From: Halobaculum sp. MBLA0143
GTDB lineage: Archaea; Halobacteriota; Halobacteria; Halobacteriales; Haloferacaceae
Assembly (NCBI RefSeq): GCF_041361465.1
Contig: NZ_JBGKAC010000001.1
Span: 1,984,001 to 2,048,000, forward strand
Direction of reading: 5' to 3'
Length of the DNA: 64,000 nt
Below the pieces are notes generated by a model. That model was not told where the DNA came from and did not search any database. It was given only the letters and a program-made list of their open reading frames with translations. Positions 33,434-43,268 of this stretch are shown piece after piece; the stretch's first letter is position 1, and the number at the start of each line of letters is the position of its first letter. The position numbers and the translations under genes were made by a program.

Positions 33434-34058
33434 GCGTCCGGCTTCGCCTCGGGGAACTCTGACTCGATGTCGGATTCTATCTCGCCGTTGTTCACCTTCG
33501 TGGCGTACTCCGCGAAGTCCATCGGCTCGTCGTACTCGATCTCGCGGTAGAGCCACGACTCCTCACTCCACTCTGCCAGTTCTTCGTTCGCCTTCGACTT
33601 CGTCGCCTCGTGGAGCCGGACGACGATGTCTGCGGCAGGCTCCGGGAGATTGAGGGAGTCAGCTTCGTCGGTGAATCGGTACGCATCCGTTCGTTTTCCG
33701 TGGTGAAAGTCCGGGCGTACGACGACATCGTCGCGGCGATCGATTGCGTCGAGTGTTTCGGCGACTCGTTCGGAGTAGCTCCCGTACGTGTAGGGTTTGA
33801 ACTTGGCTCCGACGAGCGTCTGGCCGTCGTTCTCTTCTGCGTGGTGTCGTCAGCGAGCGTGTTGACACCCTGACCGACCACCAACCTCACGAGGAGTACA
33901 CCGACGACCCCGACGGCGAGACTCGCCAACGTCGGAAGCCCGCGTTCCCCACCACCACCTGAGAAGATTTCAGCCGGAAGCAACGACAGGAGTCCGAACG
34001 CGAGGAGACTCCCCGGCACCGACTTCCCGAAGAGGTCGTACGGGTCGAACACCTCCAA
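33430..34058 (-). pseudogene. membrane-anchored protein, frameshifted
   Basis: The N-terminal frame, from TTG 34058 or GTG 34052, encodes a two-helix membrane anchor (VPGSLLAFGLLSLLP and TLASLAVGVVGVLLVRLVVG). Near 33832-33850 the sensible frame changes and continues as EENDGQTLVGAKFKPYTYGS, DDVVVRPDFHHGKRTDAYRF and NEELAEWSEESWLYREIEYD, ending at 33430. The total of 629 bases is one short of a multiple of three, so one base is probably missing. Function unknown. Its stop overlaps the convergent aRF1 stop. Confidence 0.7.
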
Positions 34059-34148
34059 CGGGCCGTTCGCCGTCCAGTACTAGATATCTGATTCTAGACA
34101 GAGGAACTGTTTCGGACGACTACCTGATCGTCAGAGAAGAGAACCGAA

Positions 34149-34541
34149 CTACACCAACTGCTCCATCTGGACGATCTTCCGTTCGAGCGCGAACGCCGGC
34201 TCCACGTCCGGCGCGGCGACGAGTCGGTCCAGCGTCAGTGGCACGTCCACCCCGGCACGCTCGGCGTGGTCGCGCAGTGTCCGAATCGCGGGCTTCTCGA
34301 CGGCCAACGACGGGAGCTTTCCCAACAGCAACGCGACCGCGATACCGCCGTAGTCGTCCGGAAACGTCTCGTCGACGCGGTCGAACGCCGGGTGGTCGGC
34401 TGGCTCCGCTACCGCGGCGTCGGCAGCCCCGACGGCGAGACACCGAGGGCAGATGGCCGCCGTCTCCCCGGGGGCGACCTCGTAGAGGACGGGCGGGACA
34501 CGGAACGCGACGGGTGCGGGGTCGCAGGCGCAGTCTGACAC
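34149..34541 (-). CDS. conserved haloarchaeal zinc-binding protein (DUF6276-like)
   Basis: 130 residues from ATG 34541. Cysteines in MSDCACDP and AICPRCLAV could bind one zinc. The rest is helical (YGGIAVALLLGKLPSLAVEK), and the C-terminus is ALERKIVQMEQLV. A TATA-like TTTTCTCC lies about 25 bases upstream. I recall this layout from the haloarchaeal DUF6276 family but cannot confirm it. Confidence 0.65.
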   Translation of the reverse strand: MSDCACDPAPVAFRVPPVLYEVAPGETAAICPRCLAVGAADAAVAEPADHPAFDRVDETFPDDYGGIAVALLLGKLPSLAVEKPAIRTLRDHAERAGVDVPLTLDRLVAAPDVEPAFALERKIVQMEQLV

Positions 34542-34723
34542 GGTCGGGACTGTGTGGGCCAGGGAGAAAACGCTGTGTGACGTGAGTAGGGGGGCGGTCG
34601 AGCGTCGCAGTCACTCCTCCGCTCACCCGACGGTGTGGCCGATCCGTCGACGCCAGGTGCAACGGCGCTGGACACCGTCGGGAACGACAGAGAACGAAGA
34701 ACCGGTGTCGACGCCAGAAGCCG

Positions 34724-35431
34724 TCAGTCGTCGGCAGACAGCCGCTCGACCGACTCCTCTTCGGTCTCGGCTTCGGCCGCCTCCGCTTCGCGTTCCTCTT
34801 TCTCCTCTTCTTCCTTCTTCGCCTTGATCTTCTTCAGCCGGAAGATCTCCTCGCGTTCCTGCTCCATCAGCTTCTGCTCGATGTACTCCTGGTTGTCGCG
34901 GAGCTCCGGCAGCAGCTTGAACTCCAGGGCGTTCACGCGGCGCTTGGTGGTCTCGATCTCGTCTAACATCTTCTTCATCGCCGTCTCCACCTCGGCCGCG
35001 AGGATGATCGACTCGATCAGCTCCTCGTAGGCGTCTGCGGCCTCGTCGATCCGGGCGGACGACCCCAGCAGACCGTACCCCCGCTCGTCGATGTTCTTCT
35101 TCACCTTCGAGGAGTCGATCTGCGGGACGACGACCCCCATGATGTTGTTGGACTGGGTCGTGATCTCCGGGTACTCCTCTAGGGCGGCTGCGGCGCCGCG
35201 GACGGCCACGTCACCCTCCAGCGCACGGGCGACGTTGATCCGGTCTTGGGCGCGCTCGTAGTCGGCCTCCAGCTCCGAACGCACGTCCTGGGCCTGGTCG
35301 AGAATGTCCATGAACTCCATGATGAGCCCGTCACGCTTCTGTTCGAGCGTGTCGTGGCCCCGCTCGGAGAGTTCGATCCGGTCTTCGATCTCCATCAGGT
35401 TCTTCCGGGTCGGTTTGACGTCCTCGGCCAT
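34724..35431 (-). CDS. atpD: A-type ATP synthase subunit D
   Basis: Central-stalk subunit of the archaeal ATP synthase, 235 residues from ATG 35431 ([20 protein letters not shown]). Long coiled-coil helices at both ends enclose the middle [20 protein letters not shown] and [20 protein letters not shown]. The extreme C-terminus is very rich in Glu, as usual in halophiles. A TATA-like GGATTAACC lies about 30 bases upstream. None of the other ATP synthase subunits is in this window. Confidence 0.95.
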   Translation of the reverse strand: MAEDVKPTRKNLMEIEDRIELSERGHDTLEQKRDGLIMEFMDILDQAQDVRSELEADYERAQDRINVARALEGDVAVRGAAAALEEYPEITTQSNNIMGVVVPQIDSSKVKKNIDERGYGLLGSSARIDEAADAYEELIESIILAAEVETAMKKMLDEIETTKRRVNALEFKLLPELRDNQEYIEQKLMEQEREEIFRLKKIKAKKEEEEKEEREAEAAEAETEEESVERLSADD

Positions 35432-35534
35432 CTGTTGGCGGCGATTGTAGCCGCGGGTGGTTAATCCTTTCCAGTCTACCGACACCGCCCCTCGACAGCG
35501 AGGGTTCAAGCCCGTGGCTCCCGTCTGTCGGGGC

Positions 35535-35921
35535 GTGACGGAGGAGACAGCGTATCTGGCGCGTGCGGTGACGGGACTGTCCGTCGCCGGGAGTGGGCTA
35601 CCGACCGCCTACCGACGGGACCAGGTCCGGTGTGCTCGGTGTGCGACCGCACTCCGGGCCGGCGACCGTGTGACCGTCCTGTTGCGCCGGGGGTCCGAAG
35701 GGTGGCGCCCGGCGTCGTTCCGGTGTGCCGACGACGCACCCACGGAGCTGGTGTCGCTGACGAGCGTCCACGGCGACGATCAGGCGCTCGTCGCAGCCAC
35801 GCTGGAGCCGACTGGCGACTTCGACCCGGAGGAGGGGTTCGACCCCGACGCGCTCACGCTCGGTGGAGTGGAGGTGCGAGAGTACAGCGGCGTCGACTCG
35901 GTGGGCGACGGTCGAGAGTGA
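35535..35921 (+). CDS. hypothetical haloarchaeal protein with Cys pair
   Basis: 128 residues from GTG 35535. A central [20 protein letters not shown] holds a CxxC, and FRCADD a third Cys, hinting at a metal site. The C-terminus is acidic ([16 protein letters not shown]). No family recognised. The MBL-fold gene follows on the same strand after 74 bases. Confidence 0.6.
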   Translation: MTEETAYLARAVTGLSVAGSGLPTAYRRDQVRCARCATALRAGDRVTVLLRRGSEGWRPASFRCADDAPTELVSLTSVHGDDQALVAATLEPTGDFDPEEGFDPDALTLGGVEVREYSGVDSVGDGRE

Positions 35922-35995
35922 CGTTCGGTGCCGGGCCGAACAGATCGTCTGCACCTTCGTCGTCGCTTTCCGGCCCGCCCGTCCGAGCGTCGGAC

Positions 35996-36820
35996 GTGAA
36001 CGTGACCTGTCTCGGGACCGGCGACGCCCTCGGCGTCCCGGCCCCACTGTGCGACTGCGAGTACTGTACCGAGAGCGACCGTCGGCGTCGCCCCGGGCTC
36101 CTCGTCGAGTCCGGCGACACGACCGTCCTCCTCGACGTGCCACCGGACGTGACCGAGGGCCTCCACGCGACCGGAACGACGAGTCTCGACGGCGTCTTCG
36201 CCACGCACGCCCACTACGACCACTTCCACGGCGTCCACGAGCTCAACCACACGCAGTACGAGCAACACGTCTGGAACGAGGACGACTACGACCACCCCCA
36301 CCCGCTCGCGGACGACCTGACCGTCTACGGCAACGACAGCGTGCTCAAACACGTCCACTCCCAGACCCCACACCTCACGGAGCGGCTGGACTTCGAGGCG
36401 CTGAACCTCGGCGAAGAAGAGCAGGTCGGCCCGCTCACGGTCGAGCCGTTCCGCGTCGACCACGGCGGGCCGTTGTTCCACACGCAGGGGTACGTCGTCA
36501 CCGGGCCGAGCGGGGACGACGGCGGCTCTGGTCCGAGTGCGGAGACGGCGGCCGTCGCGTACGCACCGGACGCGAACAGCCTGGACCCGAACCCGCTGCC
36601 GTCCGTCGACCTCCTGTTCGTCGAGGGGTCGCTGCTGGGTCCCGAGCTCCACGCCGACGCCGAGGAACTCCGCGAGCAGGTCGCCCGTGTCGACGCCGAC
36701 CGCGTCGTCCCGACGAACGTGTCGGAACACCAGGCCGAACTGCACACCGCCGCGCTGGAGGCGCACGCGAGCGACCTCGGGTACGAGGTGTGGGAAGACT
36801 TCCAGACGGCGGTCGTTTGA
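35996..36820 (+). CDS. metallo-beta-lactamase fold hydrolase (PhnP-like)
   Basis: 274 residues from GTG 35996 (VNVTCLGTGDALGVPAPLCD). The metal motif HxHxDH is ATHAHYDHFHG; a second His lies in FRVDHGGPLFH. The CDCEYC near the N-terminus recalls the PhnP group of MBL phosphodiesterases, which have an extra structural zinc site. Likely a cytosolic phosphodiesterase; substrate unknown. Confidence 0.85.
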   Translation: MNVTCLGTGDALGVPAPLCDCEYCTESDRRRRPGLLVESGDTTVLLDVPPDVTEGLHATGTTSLDGVFATHAHYDHFHGVHELNHTQYEQHVWNEDDYDHPHPLADDLTVYGNDSVLKHVHSQTPHLTERLDFEALNLGEEEQVGPLTVEPFRVDHGGPLFHTQGYVVTGPSGDDGGSGPSAETAAVAYAPDANSLDPNPLPSVDLLFVEGSLLGPELHADAEELREQVARVDADRVVPTNVSEHQAELHTAALEAHASDLGYEVWEDFQTAVV

Positions 36821-36832
36821 CCACTGGTCGAT

Positions 36833-37296
36833 TCAGCTGACGTGTTCGATCTCGATTTCTGGCACGCCCTGCCGTGTGAGATCCAGCCGTGCGAACGACT
36901 CGTCGTTCGTGAGAATCGTCGGCTCCCGGTCGGCGTGTCTGTACGCCAGCACGAGGATCGGCACGTCCTTCGCCTCGACACCGAGGACGGCAGACAGGAG
37001 TTGAGTGTGTGTGGCCGCTCGCGTCTCTTCGAGCAGTCGATCAGTCACGTCGCGCCGTGACGGTGCCTCGACGAGCCCATCCGTGAGAGGCGACGACAGA
37101 ACGCCGTCACGAGTCGGTCGCGCTCCGCCCCCGACAGCCCCGGCACCCGGTCAAAGGCGCTCAGAACCTCTTCGAGCATATACGCCGACGGCGCAGACGT
37201 CGTGCTGCCAGCCTCGATCTCGTCGAGGAGGTGCTCGGCGCGGTCGTTCGCTTCGAGCGTCCCGAACACCCACAGGTTCGAGTCGAGAACGATCAC
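36833..37296 (-). pseudogene. PIN-domain toxin (VapC-like), frameshifted
   Basis: The first part, from ATG 37296 (MIVLDSNLWVFGTLEANDRA), has the first catalytic Asp. Near 37065-37085 the frame changes, and the other frame continues DGLVEAPSRRDVTDRLLEET, VEAKDVPILVLAYRHADREP (a further catalytic Asp) and TILTNDESFARLDL. The total of 464 bases is one short of a multiple of three. Its ATG overlaps the antitoxin stop (ATGA). If the break is real, the toxin is dead while its antitoxin remains intact. Confidence 0.85.
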
Positions 37297-37619
37297 TCGT
37301 CGAGCAGTCGCTCTGCGGTCTCCTCGCGGGCCGCCGTGACGGCTGACTGGAGTTCGTCGTCGTCGACCGCGGCCGCCAACTCCGACAGCCGACTGTCGAC
37401 CGCCTCGTGGTCCGCGGTGCCGGCGTCAGCGCGTTCGAGGAGCCGTTCGAGACGCAGCGCCGCGACGCCCGGCTCCCGCTGAAGCTCCGTGAGTCGTCGT
37501 CGACACGCCTCCTTGACGAACTCCGATTTGTTCGTGTACAGCCCCGTTTCCGCCACCAACTGCTCGATCTCCGTGTCGAGATCCCGGGGGAACCGCACAC
37601 TGACGTTGGCGTACTCCAT
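37293..37619 (-). CDS. ribbon-helix-helix antitoxin (CopG/VapB-like)
   Basis: 108 residues from ATG 37619. The RHH core is MEYANVSVRFPRDLDTEIEQ, with the beta strand VSVRF and helices LDTEIEQLVAETG and SEFVKEACRRRL. A C-terminal helical extension would wrap the toxin. The stop overlaps the PIN toxin ATG by four bases. This TA pair is unrelated to the AbrB-type pair at 2354. Confidence 0.85.
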   Translation of the reverse strand: MEYANVSVRFPRDLDTEIEQLVAETGLYTNKSEFVKEACRRRLTELQREPGVAALRLERLLERADAGTADHEAVDSRLSELAAAVDDDELQSAVTAAREETAERLLDE

Positions 37620-37695
37620 CGTGTGCTACGACCGTACTACGACAATTTCAGCGTTGGCGTGGATCGACGCCGTATGGGGGGTCGGACGGGGTCGC

Positions 37696-39852
37696 TCACT
37701 CCGCCGGCGGCCAGTCGACTCCCCGCTCGGCGAGCACGTCCGCGAACCCGTCCTCGTCGACCACGGGCACGTCCTCGCTGTCGGCGTCGTCGCGCTTGCT
37801 CTGGCCGGGGTTCTCGCCCGCGACGAGGTAGTCCGTGTTGCCGGAGACGGAGCCGGTGGCGGAGCCGCCGTGTCGCTCCACGAGGTCCGACGCGACCCGC
37901 CGCGGCTCGGACAACGACCCGGTGAACACGAACGTCAGCCCGGCGAGCGCGTCGCCGTCGTCGTCCGTCTCGACGGACTCCGGGTCGACGAACCCCAGCA
38001 GTTCGTCGATCACGGCCGCGTTGTCCGGGTTGTCGAGGAACTCTCGGATCGTCCGGGCGACCGTCTCGCCCACGTCGTCGACGGCGACGAGTTCGTCGAC
38101 CGTCGCCGACCGGAACGTCTCGAAGTCGCCGAACTCCCGAGCGAGGTTCCGGGCAGTCGCCTCACCGACCTCGTGGATCCCGAGCCCGGCCAGGAACTCC
38201 GGCAACGGCGGCTCCCGGCTGGCCCGAACCTCGGCGATCAGGTTGTCGGCGCTCGTCTCCCCCCAGCCGCCGAGGCCCGCGAGCGCTCCGCGCCGCTCCG
38301 GCAGGCGGTACAGATCCGGGAGATTGTCGAGCAGTCCCGCCTCGCGCAGCTGTTCGACCCGTTCCTCGCCGAGCCCCTCGATGTCCAGCCCGCCCCGAGA
38401 GGCGTAGTGTTGGATCGTCCGCGCCACCTGGGCGTCACACGACAGCCCGCCGGTACAGAACGCGACCGGGCCGTCGCGCTCTGCCGGACTGTCACAGACG
38501 GGACAGGTGTCGGGGAACTCGAAGTGACCGTCGTCCCCGTCGTCGACAACCTCCGTCACCTGCGGGATCACGTCGCCGGCGCGTTTCACCCGAACCCGGT
38601 CGCCGACGCCGACGCCCAACTCGGCGATCTGTTCCGGGTTGTGGAGGCTGGCGCGGGCGACCGTCACGCCGCCCACGTCCACCGGGTCCAACAACGCGAC
38701 GGGAGTGAGTCGGCCGGTCCGGCCCACCTGGACGACCACGTCCGTGACGCGGGTCACCTCGCGGCGCGCGGGGAACTTGTAGGCGAACGCCCACCGGATC
38801 GCCCGGCTGGTCGCTCCCAGCTCCTCGCGGGCGGCACGGTCGTCCACCTTGATCACGACGCCGTCGATCTCGTAGTCCAGTTCCTCGCGGTCGTCGAGCA
38901 GTCGGTCGCGGTAGTCGAGCGCTCCGTCGATCTCCCCGACGTGTTCCGACCGGTCGACCGTCCGGAGCCCGAACCGATCGAGGGCCGCCGTCTCCGCTCG
39001 TTGGGTGTCCGGGCGGCTGTCGTCGTCTTCGACCTCCGAGAACGGTTCGGCCGTCGCCGGCGCCGTCGCCCGCCAGCCCAGCACGTCGTAGAAGTAACAG
39101 TCGAGCGGGCGGTCGGCGACTGCGGACACGTCCAGCTGCCGGAGTGTGCCGGCAGCGAGGTTCCGGGGGTTGGCGAACGGCTCTTCGCCCCGCTCGACCC
39201 GCTCGCGGTTGTGCTCGCGGAACGCCGGCCGCGGGACGTACACCTCGCCGCGGACGGCCAGGAACCCCGGCGGGTCGCCCGCGAGCCGTTCGGGAATCGA
39301 CCGGATCGTCCGAACCTGTTCGGTCACGTCTTCCCCCTCGTCGCCGTCGCCACGGGTCGCCGCCCGGGTGTAGACGCCGTCGACGTACACCACCTCGACG
39401 GAGAGCCCGTCGAACTTCGGCTCGCAGACGTACGACACGTCGCCCACCTCGCGGTGGACCCGGTCGTCGAACTCCCGCACCTCGTCGGCGTCGACGGACT
39501 GCTGGATCGACAGCATCCGGGTGACGTGCGCGACGGTGTCCAGTTCGTCCAGCGTCTCGCCGCCGACACGACGCGTCGGCGACCCCTCTCTGTCGAGGTC
39601 GAACGTCTCCTCCAGCGTCTGGAGTCGTTCGAACAGCGTGTCGTAGACGGCGTCGGACACCAACGGGTCAGCGTCCGTGTAGTACCGGGCGTCGTGCTCC
39701 CGGACGGCGTCTCGGAGGACGGCCGCCTGCTCGCGGGCCGTCTCCGGGTCGAGTTCGTCTACCGGGTGGAACGAGGTGCCCGGGTCGCGGAGGTACGGAT
39801 TGTCCGGCTCCGCGAACCGGAGATCGGCCACGAGACTGTCGGTGTCGGTCAC
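37696..39852 (-). CDS. ligA: NAD-dependent DNA ligase
   Basis: 718 residues from ATG 39852. Domain Ia with YYTDADPLVSDAVYDTLFE; adenylation motif CEPKFDGLSVEVVYVDG (Lys about 143); OB fold; four-Cys zinc finger (CPVCDS ... CTGGLSCDAQ); helix-hairpin-helix region (GLGGWGETSADNLIAEV, GIHEVGEATARNLARE); and a C-terminal BRCT (LTFVFTGSLSEPRRVASDLV). NAD-dependent ligases are bacterial-type; haloarchaea are thought to have acquired ligA by transfer and keep an ATP-dependent ligase as well. The codon usage here matches the host. Confidence 0.97.
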   Translation of the reverse strand: MTDTDSLVADLRFAEPDNPYLRDPGTSFHPVDELDPETAREQAAVLRDAVREHDARYYTDADPLVSDAVYDTLFERLQTLEETFDLDREGSPTRRVGGETLDELDTVAHVTRMLSIQQSVDADEVREFDDRVHREVGDVSYVCEPKFDGLSVEVVYVDGVYTRAATRGDGDEGEDVTEQVRTIRSIPERLAGDPPGFLAVRGEVYVPRPAFREHNRERVERGEEPFANPRNLAAGTLRQLDVSAVADRPLDCYFYDVLGWRATAPATAEPFSEVEDDDSRPDTQRAETAALDRFGLRTVDRSEHVGEIDGALDYRDRLLDDREELDYEIDGVVIKVDDRAAREELGATSRAIRWAFAYKFPARREVTRVTDVVVQVGRTGRLTPVALLDPVDVGGVTVARASLHNPEQIAELGVGVGDRVRVKRAGDVIPQVTEVVDDGDDGHFEFPDTCPVCDSPAERDGPVAFCTGGLSCDAQVARTIQHYASRGGLDIEGLGEERVEQLREAGLLDNLPDLYRLPERRGALAGLGGWGETSADNLIAEVRASREPPLPEFLAGLGIHEVGEATARNLAREFGDFETFRSATVDELVAVDDVGETVARTIREFLDNPDNAAVIDELLGFVDPESVETDDDGDALAGLTFVFTGSLSEPRRVASDLVERHGGSATGSVSGNTDYLVAGENPGQSKRDDADSEDVPVVDEDGFADVLAERGVDWPPAE

Positions 39853-39939
39853 AGACAGCGTTGTCGCGGGGTCGGCCTAAGCGTTACTGTCCGCGGGAGC
39901 CACGGCGGAAAATTCTCCGTTCGGCTGTCCGCGCCGGGG

Positions 39940-40242
39940 TCACTCCGCGTCACCGTCGCCGCCCGGCAACACGTCCGCGAGCGCCGGCGTCGGGTCGTCC
40001 GGGTCGGCACGGAGTTCGACGACCACGCCCGCGACGCCGGCGACGACCGTCCCCAGCCCCCAGACGCGGGTCGCACGGACGAGCCACGGGCGCGCCCGGA
40101 GCCCCTCGACCCCCTCGAAGCCGAGGCGGTAGCCAACGGTCGACAGCCGGATCGACCGTCGCGGCGCGACGACGGCGAGCAGTCCCTGGAGCAGTGCGAG
40201 CGCGTAGCCCGCCAGCGCGGGCGAGACCTCTGGTCTGTCCAC
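39940..40242 (-). CDS. small membrane protein, unknown
   Basis: 100 residues from GTG 40242. Two hydrophobic segments (ALAGYALALLQGLLAVVAP and VWGLGTVVAGVAGVVVEL) and an acidic C-terminus. It ends 87 bases upstream of the ligA start on the same strand. No family recognised. Confidence 0.6.
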   Translation of the reverse strand: MDRPEVSPALAGYALALLQGLLAVVAPRRSIRLSTVGYRLGFEGVEGLRARPWLVRATRVWGLGTVVAGVAGVVVELRADPDDPTPALADVLPGGDGDAE

Positions 40243-40486
40243 ACCCGTCCGTAGCCCGTTGGCCGGCTTGACTCTGGGGATCGAGCGGTGTCTCCGAACG
40301 AGACGGGAGCCACACGGCTATCGCTTCGGCGTCGACGGGAGACGGTCCGGCTCGTCGCTCACTCCGCTCGGGAGGACTCCACCCTCCCGTAGCCGGGCTC
40401 CGGGGCGCCACCGGACGTACCCGTTGGAGTCGCAGCCCCACGACCGCTACCCCGGCTACCGACTTCGGGGACACCGATCGGACGGG

Positions 40487-41158
40487 TCACTCCTCGAAGT
40501 CGGGGTGTCCACGGACGATCTCGGCGCCCGACGAGGCCCCGATCCGCTCGGCACCGGCCGCCAGCATCTCCACGGCGGCCTCGTAGCTGCCGACGCCGCC
40601 GCTGGCCTTCACGGGGAGGTACTCCGCCAGCAGTTCCACGTCGGGAACGGTCGCACCGGCGTCGGCGAAGCCCGTCGAGGTCTTGAGGTAGTCGGCGTCG
40701 GCGGCGACGGCGGCCTCGGCGGCAGTCCGTTTCTGGTCGTCCGACAGCAGCGCGGTCTCGACGATCACCTTCACCGGGAGCGGTGTGGCGTCGACGACGG
40801 CCGCGAGGTCCGCCTGGACGGCCGCCTGCTCGCCGGCCTGGAGGCGGCCGACGTTGACCACGACGTCGAGTTCGTCGGCACCGTCGGCGTGGGCGCGCTC
40901 GGCCTCGGCCGCCTTCGCCGCAGTCGCGTGCTGGCCGTGGGGGAAGCCGATCACGGTCGCCAGCGTCGTCTCGGGGGCGTACTCCGCGGCCTCGGCGACG
41001 TAACACGGCGGGAGACAGGCGTTGGTGCCGTGCGCCGCCGCCTCGTCCAAGAGGACGTGGACGTCCGCGAGCGTCGTCTCCGGCCCCAACACGGTGTGGT
41101 CGATGGTCGCCGCGAACTCGGCGAGCGACCGGTGGTCGTCCGTCACGGTCGCCGACAC
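40487..41158 (-). CDS. deoC: deoxyribose-phosphate aldolase
   Basis: Cleaves 2-deoxyribose 5-phosphate to acetaldehyde and glyceraldehyde 3-phosphate; 223 residues. Class I aldolase motifs: [11 protein letters not shown] (N-terminal substrate region), [12 protein letters not shown], Schiff-base Lys strand [20 protein letters not shown], second Lys in [15 protein letters not shown], and the closing [16 protein letters not shown]. About 240 bases between it and the membrane gene at 40242 hold no gene. The promoter region upstream (41159 onward) is shared with the divergent DUF1684 gene. Confidence 0.95.
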   Translation of the reverse strand: MSATVTDDHRSLAEFAATIDHTVLGPETTLADVHVLLDEAAAHGTNACLPPCYVAEAAEYAPETTLATVIGFPHGQHATAAKAAEAERAHADGADELDVVVNVGRLQAGEQAAVQADLAAVVDATPLPVKVIVETALLSDDQKRTAAEAAVAADADYLKTSTGFADAGATVPDVELLAEYLPVKASGGVGSYEAAVEMLAAGAERIGASSGAEIVRGHPDFEE

Positions 41159-41322
41159 GCCGGCCCCCGAGGAAAAGCCTTCGAGACCACGGACGGCCGC
41201 GAGATCGACCGTTGTCTCGTGTGTCCGTCGACCGCGGGCGTTCGTGAGTCACACGGTCCTCTCGTGCGTCCGCGAGTCACGAGCGACCCGGCTTGAAGCC
41301 GCTGGGGCGCCCACGTCCGAGA

Positions 41323-41889
41323 GTGAGCGACATCGATACAGACACGGACACCGGCGACTACGCGGCACAGGTCCGCCAGGAGCGGGAGGAGAAAGACGAG
41401 TTCTTCGGCGAGCACCCGCGGTCGCCGATTCCGGGAGAACGCCGCGAGGGGTTCGACGGCCTGTCGTACTACGACGTCGACCCGGCGCTCCGGTTCGAGG
41501 TCGAGCTGGAGCCGTTCGACGACCCCGAGGAGATCACGGTCGAGACGACCCAGGACGGCCAGCAGACGTACCTGGAGGCCGGCACGTTCGAGCTGTCGGT
41601 CGGCGGCGAGACGGTCACGCTCACCGCCTTCCGTCCGCCCGGGGGTGAGGGTCGGCTGTGGCTGCCGTTCCGGGACGCCACCAGCGGCGAGGAGACGTAC
41701 CCCGCCGGTCGCTACCTGGACTTGGAGGAGCCGGACGACCGGACGGAGACGGGCGCCTGGGTGGTGGACTTCAACAGAGCGTACAACCCGTTCTGTGCGT
41801 ACGCCGACGCGTACGAGTGTCCGCTCGTCCCGACGGACAACTGGCTCGACGTGCCGGTCCGGGCGGGGGAGCGAGCGCCGTCGACCTAG
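41323..41889 (+). CDS. DUF1684 domain protein
   Basis: 188 residues from GTG 41323. Features of the family: EKDEFFGEHPRSPIPGERRE, YYDVDPALRFEVEL, the beta-strand region GEGRLWLPFRDATSGEETYP, and WVVDFNRAYNPFCAYADAYE with CPLVPTDNWLDVPVRAGE. Members are widespread but their activity is unknown. Its stop is directly next to the stop of rpoL on the other strand. Confidence 0.85.
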   Translation: MSDIDTDTDTGDYAAQVRQEREEKDEFFGEHPRSPIPGERREGFDGLSYYDVDPALRFEVELEPFDDPEEITVETTQDGQQTYLEAGTFELSVGGETVTLTAFRPPGGEGRLWLPFRDATSGEETYPAGRYLDLEEPDDRTETGAWVVDFNRAYNPFCAYADAYECPLVPTDNWLDVPVRAGERAPST

Positions 41890-42183
41890 CTACGCCTCGG
41901 CGAACGCGGTCTCGATGTCGTCGGCCAGCGTCGCCATCTGGGCGGAGACGCCGTCGGCAGCCTCCTCTAGGGCGTCCAACGGGTCCACGCCGTCTTCCGT
42001 GTTGATCGAGAGAATCGGTTCCGTCTGGCCCCCGGACTGCTCCGGGTTCACGTCGTACGTCGCCGCGGCGACCCCCTCCGTCCGGAGCAACGACCCCTTC
42101 AGGACGTTCATGAACGTGTGGTTCTCGCCCGCGATTTCGATGCGGAGTTCCGCGTCCGTCTTGTCTACGACCCGCAGTTCCAT
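41890..42183 (-). CDS. rpoL: DNA-directed RNA polymerase subunit Rpo11 (L)
   Basis: 97 residues from ATG 42183 ([20 protein letters not shown]). The dimerisation motif [20 protein letters not shown] is the alpha-N-terminal-like fold that pairs with Rpo3. The acidic C-terminal helix is longer than in non-halophiles. It converges on the DUF1684 gene with no intergenic base. Confidence 0.96.
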   Translation of the reverse strand: MELRVVDKTDAELRIEIAGENHTFMNVLKGSLLRTEGVAAATYDVNPEQSGGQTEPILSINTEDGVDPLDALEEAADGVSAQMATLADDIETAFAEA

Positions 42184-42452
42184 ACGCCCGGGTTCGCTCG
42201 GTCCGCGCTTGTACCTTGCGTTCCGGCGACTCCCCCCGGCTCCGTTCCGTCCCGGGACCCCCGGTTCGTCGTCGACCGCCCGTCGCCGACCACGACCACG
42301 TCCGCCGTCTCCCGCGACTCCTCACTGGCTCGGCCGACCCGTCTGTAGACGTACGGTGAGGCTGTCTCCGCCACGAATGCCGACTCCGTTCACGGGTACA
42401 ACTGTTCGGTGGCGGCGCACACGCGTGCAGACGACGGGTTACGCTACGGGGG

Positions 42453-43268
42453 TCACGTCTGCTCCCGGTCCAACACCCGGTCCACGACCGTCGCCAGCGA
42501 CGCGCAGACGTGATCCGGCTCCGGGTCGCCGTCCGCGGCGGGGGTGACGCCCCCTCCGTCGCCGTCGATGTCGGTGACGCCGGTCCCGACGAGTGCCGTC
42601 TCGGCGCCGAGCCGCTCTCCAAGCGCGACGTCCGTCGACAGCCGGTCGCCGACGACGAGCAGGTCCTCGCCCTGGACACCGAGTCGTTCGCGGACGAGCC
42701 GGGCGGCCGTGGCCGACGGCTTCCCGGGGACGGCGTCCGGCTCGCGGCCGATCACACCCGCGAGCGCGTTGACGACGGCGCCGGAGCCGGGCACTCGCCC
42801 CTCGCTCGCGGGGATCACCGGGTCCGGGTCCGTCCCGACGAACGCCGTGTCGTCGTCGACAGTCTGGATCGCCAGCCGCATGTCGTCGTAGCCGAAGTCG
42901 TAGTCGATCGTGGCGACGACGACGGACGCCGGCCCCGGCTCCGACAGGAGTCGCAGCTCCGTCGTCTCCCGGAGCCGGTCCTCGACGCTGTCCTCGCCGA
43001 ACACGTACGCCGAAGCTCCGGCGTGGTTGGCGCGGAGGTACGCCGCCGTCGCAGTCGCGGCCGTCACCACCGCCTCGCCGTCTACCTCGATCCCGGCGCC
43101 GCCGAGCCGGTCGACGTACGCCGCCGGCCCGGCTGTCGGGTTGTTCGAGCAGAACACCACCGGGAGTCCGGCCGCGCGCAGGCGGTCGACCGCCGCCGGT
43201 GCCCCCGGGATCGGCTCACCGCCCCGTACGACCGTACCGTCCACGTCTAACACGACGCCTCCGATCAC
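42453..43268 (-). CDS. HAD-superfamily IIA phosphatase (NagD/phosphoglycolate phosphatase-like)
   Basis: 271 residues from ATG 43268. Motif I is GGVVLDVDGTVVRGGEPIPG, motif II is VVFCSNNPTAGP, and motif IV is VVGDRLSTDVALGERLGAET. The cap domain between (TATAAYLRANHAGASAYVFG) is the C2 type of the NagD group. Haloarchaeal members are often named glycolate or p-nitrophenyl phosphatase; the true substrate is unknown. About 270 bases downstream, toward rpoL, hold no convincing gene. Confidence 0.88.
   Translation of the reverse strand: MIGGVVLDVDGTVVRGGEPIPGAPAAVDRLRAAGLPVVFCSNNPTAGPAAYVDRLGGAGIEVDGEAVVTAATATAAYLRANHAGASAYVFGEDSVEDRLRETTELRLLSEPGPASVVVATIDYDFGYDDMRLAIQTVDDDTAFVGTDPDPVIPASEGRVPGSGAVVNALAGVIGREPDAVPGKPSATAARLVRERLGVQGEDLLVVGDRLSTDVALGERLGAETALVGTGVTDIDGDGGGVTPAADGDPEPDHVCASLATVVDRVLDREQT

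Noticed and set aside
37489-40254. 921-residue plus-strand frame
   Set aside because: It is an antisense shadow of ligA, composed of Arg/Val/Asp-rich repeats without domain signatures.
42165-42374. 69-residue minus-strand frame upstream of rpoL
   Set aside because: Starts plausibly ([20 protein letters not shown]) and overlaps the rpoL start by 19 bases, but the second half is Gly/Arg/Thr-rich and no family is recognised; evidence is too weak to list as a gene.
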